NCBI GenBank assembly: GCA_016936255.1
Contig: JAFGYE010000066.1
Span: 1-64,000, forward strand
Length of the DNA stretch: 64,000 bases
Direction: 5' to 3'
Source: Marinifilaceae bacterium
Lineage (GTDB): Bacteria; Bacteroidota; Bacteroidia; Bacteroidales; Marinifilaceae
Shown: in pieces, positions 27,175 through 37,093 of the stretch
Layout: each line of letters starts with the position of its first letter
Position numbering within the stretch: the first letter of the stretch is position 1
Program-made: the position numbers and the translations under genes
The notes under the pieces: generated by a model
Told to the model about the DNA's origin: nothing
Seen by the model: only the letters and a program-made list of their open reading frames with translations
Databases searched by the model: none

Positions 27175-29565
27175 ATGGTAGAGAATTTAGTTATAGTCGA
27201 GTCCCCTGCAAAAGCAAAAACCATCGAAAAGTTTTTAGGCAAAAACTTTGTTGTTAAGTCTAGCTTTGGGCACATTAGAGACTTAGAGAAGAAAAATTTT
27301 GGAATTGACATTAAGAATAATTTCACCCCCAATTATATTGTTTCTACAGATAAAAAAAAGGTAGTTGCTGAATTAAAGAAATTAGCGAAAGAAGCTACTA
27401 CGGTTTGGATCGCATCTGATGAGGATCGAGAGGGAGAAGCAATTGCATGGCACCTATATGAAGTATTAAAGCTTAAAAAAGAAAATACAAAACGTATCGT
27501 TTTTCATGAGATTACAAAAGAGGCAATTTTAAATGCTATTGAAAATCCACGTGATATTGATGTAAATTTGGTAAATGCGCAGCAGGCCAGAAGAATTTTA
27601 GACAGATTGGTTGGTTTTGAAGTTTCTCCTGTTTTATGGAAAAAAGTTAAACCACAATTATCTGCCGGACGTGTACAATCGGTTGCTGTACGATTAATTG
27701 TTGAAAGAGAACGGGAAATTATTGACTTTACCTCTGAATCTTATTTTAAAGTTATAGCTCTTCTTACCGTAACAGATGGTAATGGTGATGAAAAAAAGCT
27801 TAAAGCAGAACTTCCCAAACGATTTTCAACAAAAGAGGAAACGCTTAAATTTTTAAATAGCTGTAAAAATGCTGAGTACCGGGTTAATGATATCGAGAAA
27901 AAACCATCAATTCGTAAACCGGCAGCACCATTTACCACATCGACTTTGCAACAAGAGGCAAGTAGAAAACTAGGCTTTTCGGTAGCACAAACAATGACTG
28001 TTGCTCAACGCCTTTATGAAGCTGGAAACATTACCTACATGAGAACCGATTCGGTTAATCTTTCGGAAACTGCACTTACAGCAGCTAAAGAAGAAATCAC
28101 CAGACGTCATGGTTCTGAATATGTCCAAATCAGAAGATATAAAACAAAAAATAAAGGAGCGCAGGAAGCTCACGAAGCAATTCGTCCTACTTATTTAAAT
28201 AAGGAAGAAATTTCGGGAGAGTCTAATGAAATTCGTTTGTACAATTTAATTTGGAAGCGAACCATTGCATCACAGATGGCTGACGCAAAGCTTGAAAAAA
28301 CAAATATCAAGATTGGTATCTCAACAAACAAGAAGGAGTTGATAGCATCTGGCGAAATGATTAAATTCGACGGATTTTTTAGAGTGTATATGGAATCTTC
28401 AGATGATGAAAATCAGAAAGAAGAAGAAACACTTTTGCCTACAGTTACGGTTGGCGATTTACTCCACGAAGAAATGATGAATGCCACTCAGAATTTCACT
28501 TATCGTCCTGCAAGATATACCGAAGCCAGCTTAGTGAAGAAATTAGAAGAACTGGGAATTGGCCGGCCATCCACTTACGCTCCAACAATTACAACTGTTC
28601 AAAATCGAGGATATGTTGTAAAAGAATCCCGTGATGGAATAGAAAGAAATTATGAGGTTATAACACTGGTTAATAATAGTATATCGGAAGAAACCAAGAC
28701 TCAGATAACCGGAGCAGAAAACAAAAAACTTTTTCCTGCGGATATAGGAATGGTAGTTACTGACTTTTTAAATAAGCACTTTACCACAATAATGAATTAC
28801 AATTTCACTGCTGATGTGGAAAAAGAATTCGATGATATCGCTGTAGGAAAGTTAGTGTGGTACGAAATGATTGGAAAATTCTATAATCCATTTCATGCTA
28901 ACGTCGAAAAAACTCTTGAAGAATCGGAAAGAGAAACTGGAGAAAGAATTCTTGGCAAAGATCCGGTGACAGGAAAAGTGATACTTGTGCGTATTGGAAG
29001 ATATGGTCCAATGGCACAACTAGGAGAAAGTTCTGATGATGAAGAGGCTGAAGCACCAAAATTTGCAAGCCTTCGTACTGGCCAGCACTTGGAAACAATC
29101 ACACTTGAGGAAGCCATCGACTTATTTAAGCTTCCCAGAGATCTTGGCCTATACGAAGACAAGAAAGTAGTTGTAGCAATTGGTCGATTTGGCCCATACG
29201 TTCGTCACGATGGAAAATTTGCTTCTTTAAAGAAAGATGTAGATGATCCTATGGAAATTGATTTGGAAAGAGCAATTGTTCTTATAGAGGAAAAAAAGGA
29301 GAAAGACAGATTGAAGCATATTAAGTCTTTTGATGAAGATGCAGATCTGCAGATCCTTAATGGTCGTTGGGGGCCTTATATTTCTTACCAAAAGGAAAAT
29401 TACCGTCTGGCTAAAGATTTGGAAGATCCAACAACACTGAGTTATGAGGATTGCTTAAAAATTATTAAAGCGGCACCTAAGAAGAAAACAGCTAAAAAAG
29501 CACCAGTCAAAAAGAAAACTGCCGCAATAAAGAAGACTGCAGTAACAAAGAAGGCAAAAAAATAA
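27175..29565 (+). CDS. topA: DNA topoisomerase I
   Basis: A 796-residue type IA topoisomerase that relaxes negative supercoils. The Toprim domain opens with 'VESPAKAKTIEKFLG' (about 8-22) and carries 'DEDREGEAIAWH' (about 83-94); the active-site Tyr is in 'TYMRTDSVNLS' (about 285-295). In place of zinc fingers, the C-terminal third has topoisomerase C-terminal repeats ('LGEDPVTGK'-like 'LGKDPVTGK', 'GRFGPYV', 'GRWGPYI') and a final lysine/alanine-rich tail of about 30 residues, which probably binds DNA non-specifically. This layout is normal for Bacteroidota. Single gene with its own terminator. Confidence 0.97.
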   Translation: MVENLVIVESPAKAKTIEKFLGKNFVVKSSFGHIRDLEKKNFGIDIKNNFTPNYIVSTDKKKVVAELKKLAKEATTVWIASDEDREGEAIAWHLYEVLKLKKENTKRIVFHEITKEAILNAIENPRDIDVNLVNAQQARRILDRLVGFEVSPVLWKKVKPQLSAGRVQSVAVRLIVEREREIIDFTSESYFKVIALLTVTDGNGDEKKLKAELPKRFSTKEETLKFLNSCKNAEYRVNDIEKKPSIRKPAAPFTTSTLQQEASRKLGFSVAQTMTVAQRLYEAGNITYMRTDSVNLSETALTAAKEEITRRHGSEYVQIRRYKTKNKGAQEAHEAIRPTYLNKEEISGESNEIRLYNLIWKRTIASQMADAKLEKTNIKIGISTNKKELIASGEMIKFDGFFRVYMESSDDENQKEEETLLPTVTVGDLLHEEMMNATQNFTYRPARYTEASLVKKLEELGIGRPSTYAPTITTVQNRGYVVKESRDGIERNYEVITLVNNSISEETKTQITGAENKKLFPADIGMVVTDFLNKHFTTIMNYNFTADVEKEFDDIAVGKLVWYEMIGKFYNPFHANVEKTLEESERETGERILGKDPVTGKVILVRIGRYGPMAQLGESSDDEEAEAPKFASLRTGQHLETITLEEAIDLFKLPRDLGLYEDKKVVVAIGRFGPYVRHDGKFASLKKDVDDPMEIDLERAIVLIEEKKEKDRLKHIKSFDEDADLQILNGRWGPYISYQKENYRLAKDLEDPTTLSYEDCLKIIKAAPKKKTAKKAPVKKKTAAIKKTAVTKKAKK

Positions 29566-29587
29566 AAAAAAATAATAAAAAAGTTAA

Positions 29588-29620
29588 GGGGTGTCTTTTT
29601 ATACAGACAGCCCTTTTTTA
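29588..29620 (+). terminator. Terminator of topA
   Basis: Stem GGGGTGTCT with AGACAGCCC (one mismatch), followed by a T run. Confidence 0.8.
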
Positions 29621-29942
29621 TTGCCTTACAATTAAATTCAAATAATCTATAATGTTATATTATTGTTAATTTCAAATTAAAATTTATAAAAACTCTTAAC
29701 AAAACAATAAAACCCACGTAAATAAGACTTACAATAAAATGAAGGAATCTCTAATCTGCGGAAGTAGATAGTGCTCTCAATGTTTAATATAATGTTACAA
29801 TCAAAAAAAATAAATTTTAAATAGAAACATAAAAAATATTGATTAATGCACCTGAACCTCTGATAAAACTTGTAAGGCACATTTATTTTTATTTACTTTA
29901 CTCCTCACAGTTTTTGACCGTTACTGAACCATAATATTTTGC
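29621..29942. other. AT-rich intergenic region upstream of the type IX secretion operon
   Basis: No coding frame or RNA fold recognised. A TTTTTG at 29911-29916 and TATTTTG at 29935-29941 are spaced 18 bases apart, close to the Bacteroidota -33/-7 layout, but this would start transcription at or inside the porP ATG, so either the mRNA is leaderless or the match is chance. Confidence 0.4.
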
Positions 29943-30875
29943 ATGAAAAAATTTATTTTCTTCATATTTTTGTTTTGCTATACCTTATTAATAAAGGCTC
30001 AGCAAGATCCGCAGTTCAGTCAAAACATGTTCAATATTCTCTCTGTGAATCCTGCATTTGCCGGGGCAGATAAAGATATTTTTGTATCAGCAATTAATCG
30101 TCAACAATGGGTTGGTTTCGAAAATGCCCCTGTTACTACAGTTTTTAATATAAGCTCACCAGTTGCATTTTTAGGCGCAGATCATGGAATTGGATTGACC
30201 ATACTAAGTGATAAATTAGGTTTTGAAAAGAATACCGGCATGCGTTTTAGCTATGCATATCAAAAAAAAACAGGTGAAAGTTCTTTAAATATTGGGTTTA
30301 GTTTCGGTTTTCAAAACAATTCCCTTAAAGGGGAATGGTTTGTTCCCGAAGGAGATGGTTTTTCAACACCTGAAGAAGATTTTGGTTCTTTAGCTGTTGA
30401 TGACAGTAAAATGTTTTTTGATTTAGGGCTGGGAATTTATTATAAAACTGACAACTTTTATGTAGGAACTTCCGTAAGCCATCTGAACAAACCAAATATT
30501 GGATATAATGAGAATATTGAAACCTATCTTGCCCGCCATTATTATGTAATGGCAGGATATCGATACGAATTAAATGAATCGTGGGAAGTTTTACCTTCGG
30601 TTTTTTATAAAACTGATGCCGTAGTATCTCAATTTGATTTAAATACGAACATTAGATACAATAAAAAGATTTGGGGAGGCGTTTCATATAGGGTTGATGA
30701 CGCTATTGTTGGAATGTTAGGAGTTTTGTTTAATAATGGTATTCAAATAGGATATGCTTATGACATTTCAACTTCAAAAATTGCAAGAGGATCACATGAG
30801 TTTTTATTGGCTTATCGATTCAGTACTAAATTGGAAAAACAACATCAAAAATATAAGAGCATACGATTTTTATAA
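29943..30875 (+). CDS. PorP/SprF family type IX secretion outer-membrane protein
   Basis: A 310-residue outer-membrane beta-barrel. A signal peptide ends near 'LLIKAQ' (residue 20); the mature protein begins 'QDPQFSQNMFN' and continues with 'NPAFAG', the hallmark of PorP/SprF proteins. Alternating amphipathic strands extend to the C-terminus. Members partner with the type IX secretion core and with SprE/PorE-type anchors in delivery of cargo or adhesins to the surface. It stands first, 46 bases before gldK, as in Flavobacterium and Porphyromonas gene orders, so it is part of the operon. Confidence 0.95.
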   Translation: MKKFIFFIFLFCYTLLIKAQQDPQFSQNMFNILSVNPAFAGADKDIFVSAINRQQWVGFENAPVTTVFNISSPVAFLGADHGIGLTILSDKLGFEKNTGMRFSYAYQKKTGESSLNIGFSFGFQNNSLKGEWFVPEGDGFSTPEEDFGSLAVDDSKMFFDLGLGIYYKTDNFYVGTSVSHLNKPNIGYNENIETYLARHYYVMAGYRYELNESWEVLPSVFYKTDAVVSQFDLNTNIRYNKKIWGGVSYRVDDAIVGMLGVLFNNGIQIGYAYDISTSKIARGSHEFLLAYRFSTKLEKQHQKYKSIRFL

Positions 30876-30921
30876 TATTAATTAGAAAAACTATACAATC
30901 AGTATAATTTATAAAACCACT

Positions 30922-32256
30922 ATGAATAAACTACTTACAACACTTTGTGTAATTGTTTTATTGTTCTTAACCAGCTGTGGTAAAAACACTGGGAACGGAG
31001 AACTTACCGGTGCGGGTCAGAGAGGTAAATGGTTTGAACCTAAACCATATGGTATGGTATTGATTCCACGTGGAAGCTTTACTGTAGGTCCAAATGATCA
31101 GGATGTTGCTTGGGCACTTAATGCAACGGCAAAAACCGTATCCGTTGAATCTTATTGGATGGATGAAACCGAAATTACAAACAATGAGTATCGTCAGTTT
31201 GTATATTGGGTTAGAGATTCTATGGCACGAGAACTATTAGGACAACAATTTGAAGAGTTCTTAATTGCTGAAGATGACAATGGCAATCCAATAGATCCTC
31301 CTTTTATTAATTGGAACGAAAGATTGGAATGGGACAATGAAGAATATGCTGAAATTCTGGAAGACATGTATTTGCCTGTTAATGAAAGATTTTTCAGAAA
31401 TAAAGAAATTGATTCCCGTAAACTAAAGTATCAGTACGAGTGGGTTGATCTTCAGCAGGCTGCAAAAAAATCAAACCGGTACAATTATGAAACGGGAGAA
31501 TACGAAGGTATGGTTGATGATTACAAAGGTGGCCGCAAACAAATTGAAGACCGGTCTTCTTTTATCATGAAAGAAGCCCTTAATATTTATCCGGATACCT
31601 TATGCTGGATTCAGGATTTTACCTACTCATATAACGAACCTTGGACAAAACAATATTTTTGGCACCCTGGTTATGATGATTATCCTGTAGTTGGTGTTTC
31701 CTGGAAGCAAGCGTCTGCATTTTCTATTTGGAGAACCCGTTTTCACAATTCTGCATTAAAAGCAGAAGGTGATTATCCCGTTCAGGATTATCGTTTGCCT
31801 ACTGAATCAGAATGGGAATATGCAGCCAGAGGAGGCATTGCATTAAATATGTACCCTTGGGGTGGACCCTATACAAGAAACGACCAAGGATGTTTTCTTG
31901 CTAATTTTAAACCTCTTCGGGGAAATTACGTAGATGATGGTGGTCTTGTAACCCTGCCTGTTGGCAGCTATGAGCCAAATGAGTTTGGATTGTACGATAT
32001 GGCCGGGAATGTTGCAGAATGGACTTCAGGAGCTTACGATGAGTCGGCTTATTCGTTTACTCACGATATGAATCCTAATTATGAATACAATGCATTACCA
32101 GATGATCCGCCAGCTTTAAAAAGAAAAGTAACCAGAGGAGGATCATGGAAAGATATAGGATACTATTTGCAGTGTGCAACCAGAACTTACGAGTATCAGG
32201 ATACTGCAAAATCTTATATTGGATTCCGTTGTGTTAGAACTCATTTAGGTAATTAA
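30922..32256 (+). CDS. gldK: Gliding motility/type IX secretion lipoprotein GldK
   Basis: A 444-residue lipoprotein (lipobox LTSC, Cys19). The mature protein has the formylglycine-generating-enzyme-like (SUMF1) fold: 'MVLIPRGSFTVG' (about 45-56), 'YWMDETEITNNEYRQFV' (about 78-94), 'VVGVSWKQA' (about 255-263), 'RLPTESEWEYAARGG' (about 292-306), 'GNVAEWTSG' and 'RGGSWKD' toward the end. No sulfatase activity is implied; in GldK/PorK this fold forms the periplasmic ring with GldN under the outer membrane. Standard position before gldL. Confidence 0.97.
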   Translation: MNKLLTTLCVIVLLFLTSCGKNTGNGELTGAGQRGKWFEPKPYGMVLIPRGSFTVGPNDQDVAWALNATAKTVSVESYWMDETEITNNEYRQFVYWVRDSMARELLGQQFEEFLIAEDDNGNPIDPPFINWNERLEWDNEEYAEILEDMYLPVNERFFRNKEIDSRKLKYQYEWVDLQQAAKKSNRYNYETGEYEGMVDDYKGGRKQIEDRSSFIMKEALNIYPDTLCWIQDFTYSYNEPWTKQYFWHPGYDDYPVVGVSWKQASAFSIWRTRFHNSALKAEGDYPVQDYRLPTESEWEYAARGGIALNMYPWGGPYTRNDQGCFLANFKPLRGNYVDDGGLVTLPVGSYEPNEFGLYDMAGNVAEWTSGAYDESAYSFTHDMNPNYEYNALPDDPPALKRKVTRGGSWKDIGYYLQCATRTYEYQDTAKSYIGFRCVRTHLGN

Positions 32257-32305
32257 TATTTACCCGTAAATTATTTATTTTAGACCTTTTCAAACTTAAC
32301 TGATC

Positions 32306-33343
32306 ATGAATATTACCGAACTTGTTCAATCTCCTAGATGGAAGAAATTTATGGGCTATGTATATGGCTGGGGTGCTTCCGTAGTTTTGATTGGTGCATT
32401 ATTTAAAATACAGCATTACCCATATGCCGGAGAACTTCTTACTGTTGGTATGACTGTGGAGGCTATTATCTTTTTCTTCTCGGCTTTTGAACCGCCACAC
32501 GAGCAACCAGACTGGAGTTTAGTATATCCAGAATTAATTGGATTGGAACCAAGAGAAGGTGGTACCGGAGCTGGTGTCCAGGTTGAAGGGCTGGAACAAT
32601 TACAATCATTTCTGGAGAAAATAAGTGTTCATCCGGATAAAATATCGAATTTAAGTCAAGGACTTGCAAAATTAACCAATGCTGCAGAAAACCTTTCAAA
32701 CCTGTCAGAAGCAGCTGTTGCAACCAATGGTTATATTGAAAGTATACAGAAAGCAGCAAGCTCTGTTGGTGAATTTTCTAACCAATACGCTGAATCAACC
32801 GAAGAATTATCCAATTCAGCTCAAAAACTAAGTAATTCATACCAGGAAACTGCTAATACAATTAGTAGTTCAGGTGAAGGTTTTGCTAAAAATGTTAATG
32901 AGTCAGGAAATAAATTAGTAGAGTCTTATCAAGAAACTGCAAATACAATCTCTTTATCAGGTGAAAATTTTGCTAAAAATATAAACGAGTCAGGAAATCA
33001 GTTGTTAGAGTCCTATCAAAATTTGGACAAATCTTTACAAACCGGATTTGATAAAATTTCTGAAAACAGCAATACGTTTAATGGTTCCATGTCAACCTTG
33101 AATAACAACCTGTCATCACTAAACGCAATTTATGAGTTGCAATTGAAACAAGGTAACGAACAAATGACAAACTCAAAAACTGTACATCAGGATTTGGGTA
33201 AAGTTCTTGAAACTCTTACTGTAACTCTACAAAATGCACAAGCTTACAAAAAAGAAACCGAACAGTTAAACGAAAACCTTGCCGCACTTAATACCATTTA
33301 TGGTAATATGCTGAGCGCCATGGATGTAAGAAAGAAAAATTAA
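32306..33343 (+). CDS. gldL: Gliding motility/type IX secretion motor protein GldL
   Basis: A 345-residue inner-membrane protein. Two membrane helices lie within residues 17-62 ('YVYGWGASVVLIGALF' and 'LLTVGMTVEAIIFFFSAF') and contain the conserved Glu52 between helices that is important for proton use. The long cytoplasmic part (about 95-345) is coiled coil. Residues 178-206 and 207-235 are an imperfect 29-residue tandem duplication beginning SYQETANTIS, followed by a third SYQ. GldL with GldM forms the rotary motor powering secretion and gliding. Length exceeds the typical 215-310 because of the extended coiled coil. Confidence 0.96.
   Translation: MNITELVQSPRWKKFMGYVYGWGASVVLIGALFKIQHYPYAGELLTVGMTVEAIIFFFSAFEPPHEQPDWSLVYPELIGLEPREGGTGAGVQVEGLEQLQSFLEKISVHPDKISNLSQGLAKLTNAAENLSNLSEAAVATNGYIESIQKAASSVGEFSNQYAESTEELSNSAQKLSNSYQETANTISSSGEGFAKNVNESGNKLVESYQETANTISLSGENFAKNINESGNQLLESYQNLDKSLQTGFDKISENSNTFNGSMSTLNNNLSSLNAIYELQLKQGNEQMTNSKTVHQDLGKVLETLTVTLQNAQAYKKETEQLNENLAALNTIYGNMLSAMDVRKKN
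32837..33010 (+). repeat. 87-bp tandem duplication inside gldL
   Basis: Two in-frame 87-base copies (32837-32923 and 32924-33010) encode 29-residue units that differ at six positions (for example SSGEG against LSGEN). The divergence shows an older duplication rather than an assembly artefact. Confidence 0.85.
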
Positions 33344-33366
33344 TTTAACTGTCAAGCTGAGCTGAA

Positions 33367-34914
33367 ATGGGAGCAACGAATTGTAAAGAAACACCACGGC
33401 AAAAAATGATTGGGATGATGTATTTATTCCTAACAGCGATGTTAGCGATAAATGTATCAAACGAAGTCCTTAATGCTTTCACGATTATAGATAATGGTTT
33501 GTCGAAAACCATTCAGACATTCGAAGAAAAAAATGAAAATAAATACAAGGATTTCCAAATTGCCCTGGAAGCAAACCCGGCTAAAGTTCAGGATGCCTGG
33601 GATAATGCAAACAACATAAAATTCGAATCAAATAAATTGTACAATTTAATCGATTCTCTGAAACATAGAATCGTTAAAACTGCAGATGGTCCTGAATACG
33701 ATATGAATAACATCGAGAGTAGAGACAACTTGGATGTGCCTCCTGAAATTATGATTATTGGAGGAAAGGGTAAAATTTTAAGAGAAGCCATTGATTCCTA
33801 TCGTAATTTGGTATTAAGTCACGTTGCAGGAAAAGATTCTACTCTGCGTAAAGCAATTATGAAAACTCTGAATACAGAAAAACCAAAAAAGATGACAAAA
33901 GGTGATCCTAATTATTCTTGGGAATCTCTACAATTTTCACATACGCCATTAATTGGAGCAGTCACACTTCTTTCTAAAATTCAGACAGATATCCGCAGTA
34001 CTGAATCGGATATCGTGAGTTATTTATTCAATCAAATTGAAGCAGAATCCTTTAAATTCAATAAATTAAGAGCAGAAGTATTTTCACCTTCGAATTATAT
34101 TTTAAAAGGTGACACCTACGAAGCTCAGGTTTTTCTTGCTGCTATTGATACGACACAAAACCCTAAAATAGTAGTAGATAGAACAGGTCCAATTAGAATA
34201 TTCAAAGAGGGCCGGGGTATTTATACTGCAAAAGCAGATAAGGTTGGTGAAGTGAAATGGGGTGGTGTGATCACTTATACAAGTCCATCAGGAATTGACA
34301 AAAAATATGACTTTGAATCAAGTTATATTGTAGCAGAGCCTAATGTTGTTGTATCTGCTACCAAAATGAATGTATTCTATGTAGGTGTTGACAATCCGGT
34401 AAGTGTTTCTGCTCCGGGATTTTCATCGGACAGAGTACGTGCCAGCATGGACAATGGTAGTTTGGTTAAAAAAGGAGATGCTTATATTGCAAGACCAAAA
34501 GTTGCATTTAAGAATGCAAAGGTACTGGTTGAAGCACAATTTGAGGATGGTTGGAGACCATTGCGAACTGTTGATTTTAGAGTAAAACCAATTCCAGATC
34601 CTGTTGCTAAAGTGGCAGGTTTAAGTGGAGGTAAAATTAAAAAGAATCTGCTCTTGGCGCAAACAGGTGTTGATGCAGTCATGGATAATTTTGATTTCGA
34701 CTTGAAGTTTAAGATTACCGGTTTTACCGTTTCTACAATTGTAAAAAACTTTACTGTTGATCAGGAATCCAGATCGGATGTATTTACCAAGGAACAAATT
34801 GAGATGTTTCGAAATCTAAAAAGAAGTCAGAAACTATATATTGAAGATATTAGGGCAGTTGGTCCGGATGGTGTGACCAGAAACTTACCGACAATTTCAT
34901 TTAGAATTGAGTAA
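33367..34914 (+). CDS. gldM: Gliding motility/type IX secretion motor protein GldM
   Basis: A 515-residue protein with one N-terminal membrane helix (about 13-35, 'MIGMMYLFLTAMLAINVS') and a long periplasmic region of stacked Ig-like domains. 'CKETPRQKMIGMMYL' at the start is the family signature, and the C-terminal domain ('FRVKPIPDPVAK' onward) contacts the GldK/GldN ring. GldM pairs with GldL, whose proton-driven rotation it transmits across the periplasm. It follows gldL by 23 bases and precedes gldN by 12. Complete, usual length. Confidence 0.97.
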   Translation: MGATNCKETPRQKMIGMMYLFLTAMLAINVSNEVLNAFTIIDNGLSKTIQTFEEKNENKYKDFQIALEANPAKVQDAWDNANNIKFESNKLYNLIDSLKHRIVKTADGPEYDMNNIESRDNLDVPPEIMIIGGKGKILREAIDSYRNLVLSHVAGKDSTLRKAIMKTLNTEKPKKMTKGDPNYSWESLQFSHTPLIGAVTLLSKIQTDIRSTESDIVSYLFNQIEAESFKFNKLRAEVFSPSNYILKGDTYEAQVFLAAIDTTQNPKIVVDRTGPIRIFKEGRGIYTAKADKVGEVKWGGVITYTSPSGIDKKYDFESSYIVAEPNVVVSATKMNVFYVGVDNPVSVSAPGFSSDRVRASMDNGSLVKKGDAYIARPKVAFKNAKVLVEAQFEDGWRPLRTVDFRVKPIPDPVAKVAGLSGGKIKKNLLLAQTGVDAVMDNFDFDLKFKITGFTVSTIVKNFTVDQESRSDVFTKEQIEMFRNLKRSQKLYIEDIRAVGPDGVTRNLPTISFRIE

Positions 34915-34926
34915 TAAAATTTATAT

Positions 34927-35775
34927 ATGATGAAGAAAAGCTTATTACTAATAATTGGTCTTGTATTGATTTGTGCTTCCTATTCCAGTGCACAGACAAA
35001 TGCAACAAGTGTATACTCAAAAGATCATATTAAAAACAGAAAACCTATTCCTTACTCAAATATACGTGAGTCGGATGTGATGTGGTCGAAGTTAGTTTGG
35101 AGATTCGTGGATTTACGGGAAAAAATGAATCTTCCTATGTATTACCCAACAACACCAGAAGATGATCGCTACAGTTTAATCGATCTTTTGATGTATGGAA
35201 TTGAAAATGAAGGCTTAACTGCCTACGAGACAAACGATGATGAATTTAAGGTTCCAATGACCATTGATCAGATTCGTTCGAAATTTGATGCTCAAAATGA
35301 TACGATCATGCAACGCAATAGATTGACAGGAGAACTTGAGCAAAAAATTCTTCCCGGTGAAATGCATACAGATGATGTAAAAAGATATATGGTGAAAGAA
35401 CAGTGGTTCTTTGACAAACAAACATCAACTTTGCAGGTTCGCATCATTGGAGTTTGTCCAATTCGTGAATACATAAAAGATGGCGATTCAGAGTTAGATG
35501 GTATTCAGCAGAAGAAACTGTTCTGGATTTATTTTCCTGAGGTTCGTCCTTTGCTTGCTTCTCACGAAGTGTTTAATCCAAATAACGACGCGGCACGTTA
35601 TTCATTTGATGATTTGTTCTTAAAAAGACATTTTTCGAGTTTTATTTCACAAATCTCAAACGTTCACAACAATCGTCAGATTAGTGAATACACTGTAGGT
35701 TTAAACTCAATGCTTGAAGCGGAACGAATCAAGAATGAAATTTTTACATTTGAACATGATCTTTGGGAATTCTAA
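34927..35775 (+). CDS. gldN: Gliding motility/type IX secretion ring protein GldN
   Basis: A 282-residue periplasmic protein with a signal peptide (cleavage near 'SYSSAQ', residue 23). Conserved positions: 'IRESDVMWSKLVWRFVDLREKMN' around residues 46-68, 'SLIDLLMYGIENEGLTAY' around 82-99 and 'FWIYFPEVRPLLASHEVFN' around 200-218. GldN associates with the GldK lipoprotein to build the large ring anchored to the outer membrane. Last gene of the operon, followed by a strong hairpin terminator. An alternative start at the second Met makes no difference to the signal peptide. Confidence 0.97.
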   Translation: MMKKSLLLIIGLVLICASYSSAQTNATSVYSKDHIKNRKPIPYSNIRESDVMWSKLVWRFVDLREKMNLPMYYPTTPEDDRYSLIDLLMYGIENEGLTAYETNDDEFKVPMTIDQIRSKFDAQNDTIMQRNRLTGELEQKILPGEMHTDDVKRYMVKEQWFFDKQTSTLQVRIIGVCPIREYIKDGDSELDGIQQKKLFWIYFPEVRPLLASHEVFNPNNDAARYSFDDLFLKRHFSSFISQISNVHNNRQISEYTVGLNSMLEAERIKNEIFTFEHDLWEF

Positions 35776-35797
35776 AAAGAATAGAATATACTGATAT

Positions 35798-35824
35798 AAA
35801 AAAGGACCTTACAGGTCCTTTTTT
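35798..35824. terminator. Bidirectional terminator, gldN / manC
   Basis: A perfect 12-bp stem AAAAAAGGACCT with AGGTCCTTTTTT around a 3-base loop, with T runs on both strands. Confidence 0.9.
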
Positions 35825-35825
35825 A

Positions 35826-36914
35826 TTATACAAATTTTTTCCCTTTTGTTATTTTCACATCATTAACGATTTTCCTAATCTCCTGCTCATCCCTTCTACG
35901 GCATACGAGCAGTGAATCATCAGTCTCAACAACAATGTAATCCTTTAAGCCCTGCACAACAACCAATTTGTCATTTGGTACATTTACCAGGCAATTTTTT
36001 GATTCGTAAAGCATAACATTTTCTCCCTGAATGGCATTCGCGTTATTGTCTTTTGCGGAATGTTCATACAATGAACCCCATGTTCCCAAATCAGACCAAC
36101 CAAATTCAGAGCAATACACAAATACACTTTCAGACTTTTCCAGAATCCCGTAATCGATAGAAATATTCTCGCACTTTGGATAAATCTGGTCAATAAAATT
36201 TTGTTCTTCGCCAGTGTCCAGTTTATCTAATATGGACTCAAACAAATATTTTATATCCGGTAAAAATTTATTAAACGCATCCTGTATTGCCGAAAGTTTC
36301 CAGACAAATATTCCTGAATTCCAGAAAAACTCACCTGATTCCTGAAATATTTTTGCCAATTCAAGATGTGGTTTTTCTGTAAATGTTTTTACAGGATAAA
36401 CATCCGTATAATTATCAACAGCTTTATTTGAAACTTGAATATAACCATAACCGGTTTCCGGTCTCGAGGGAGTAATTCCCAATGTTAATAATTTATTTCC
36501 ATCTTGTATAAATTGAATTCCTTCCGACAAAACTCCTAAAAACTTAGACTCATTTAATATTAAATGATCTGCAGGAGTCACTATAATTGATGCATTCGGA
36601 TTTCGTTTTTGTATTTTATGATTGGCATAAGCAATACAAGGTGCTGTATTCCTTCTGATTGGCTCCAACAAAATCTGATCTTCATTTATATTGGGGAGCT
36701 GCTGAAGAACAAGACCCTTGTAATTAGCATTGGTTACAATAAAAAAATTCTCTGCCGGACAAATGGATGCAAACCGCTCATAAGTCAATTGAATTAGAGT
36801 CTTGCCGGTACCAAGAATATCAAGAAATTGTTTGGGTTTATTATTTTTACTTAGTGGCCAAAACCGCGAGCCTACGCCGCCAGCCATAATTACGCAATAA
36901 TTATTTTTATCCAT
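35826..36914 (-). CDS. manC: Mannose-1-phosphate guanylyltransferase
   Basis: A 362-residue sugar-nucleotide transferase making GDP-mannose for surface glycans. The nucleotide-binding start 'MAGGVGSRFWPLSKNNKPKQF' type signature lies at residues 10-30 (GGxGxR and the downstream K-P-K-Q), with 'TPADHLI' (about 113-119) and 'FWNSGIFVW' (about 198-206) following. It is the short form without the C-terminal isomerase cupin found in bifunctional ManC/AlgA (about 480 residues). Convergent with gldN. No other GDP-mannose genes are beside it. Confidence 0.93.
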   Translation of the reverse strand: MDKNNYCVIMAGGVGSRFWPLSKNNKPKQFLDILGTGKTLIQLTYERFASICPAENFFIVTNANYKGLVLQQLPNINEDQILLEPIRRNTAPCIAYANHKIQKRNPNASIIVTPADHLILNESKFLGVLSEGIQFIQDGNKLLTLGITPSRPETGYGYIQVSNKAVDNYTDVYPVKTFTEKPHLELAKIFQESGEFFWNSGIFVWKLSAIQDAFNKFLPDIKYLFESILDKLDTGEEQNFIDQIYPKCENISIDYGILEKSESVFVYCSEFGWSDLGTWGSLYEHSAKDNNANAIQGENVMLYESKNCLVNVPNDKLVVVQGLKDYIVVETDDSLLVCRRRDEQEIRKIVNDVKITKGKKFV

Positions 36915-37093
36915 TGGAAAATATTTATCTGAATCTATGCCTATTTAAGTATGAATTCAAGAGAAGTAAAATTACACCCTAAAATACTGAAAAGCCTTAT
37001 TAAATCAAAAAAGAATAGAAATTTCAATAGATTCAATTCTCCAGGAAGATGGTAATTAAATAATTTGTAATTTTATCCTAAAGCAAAAAAACT

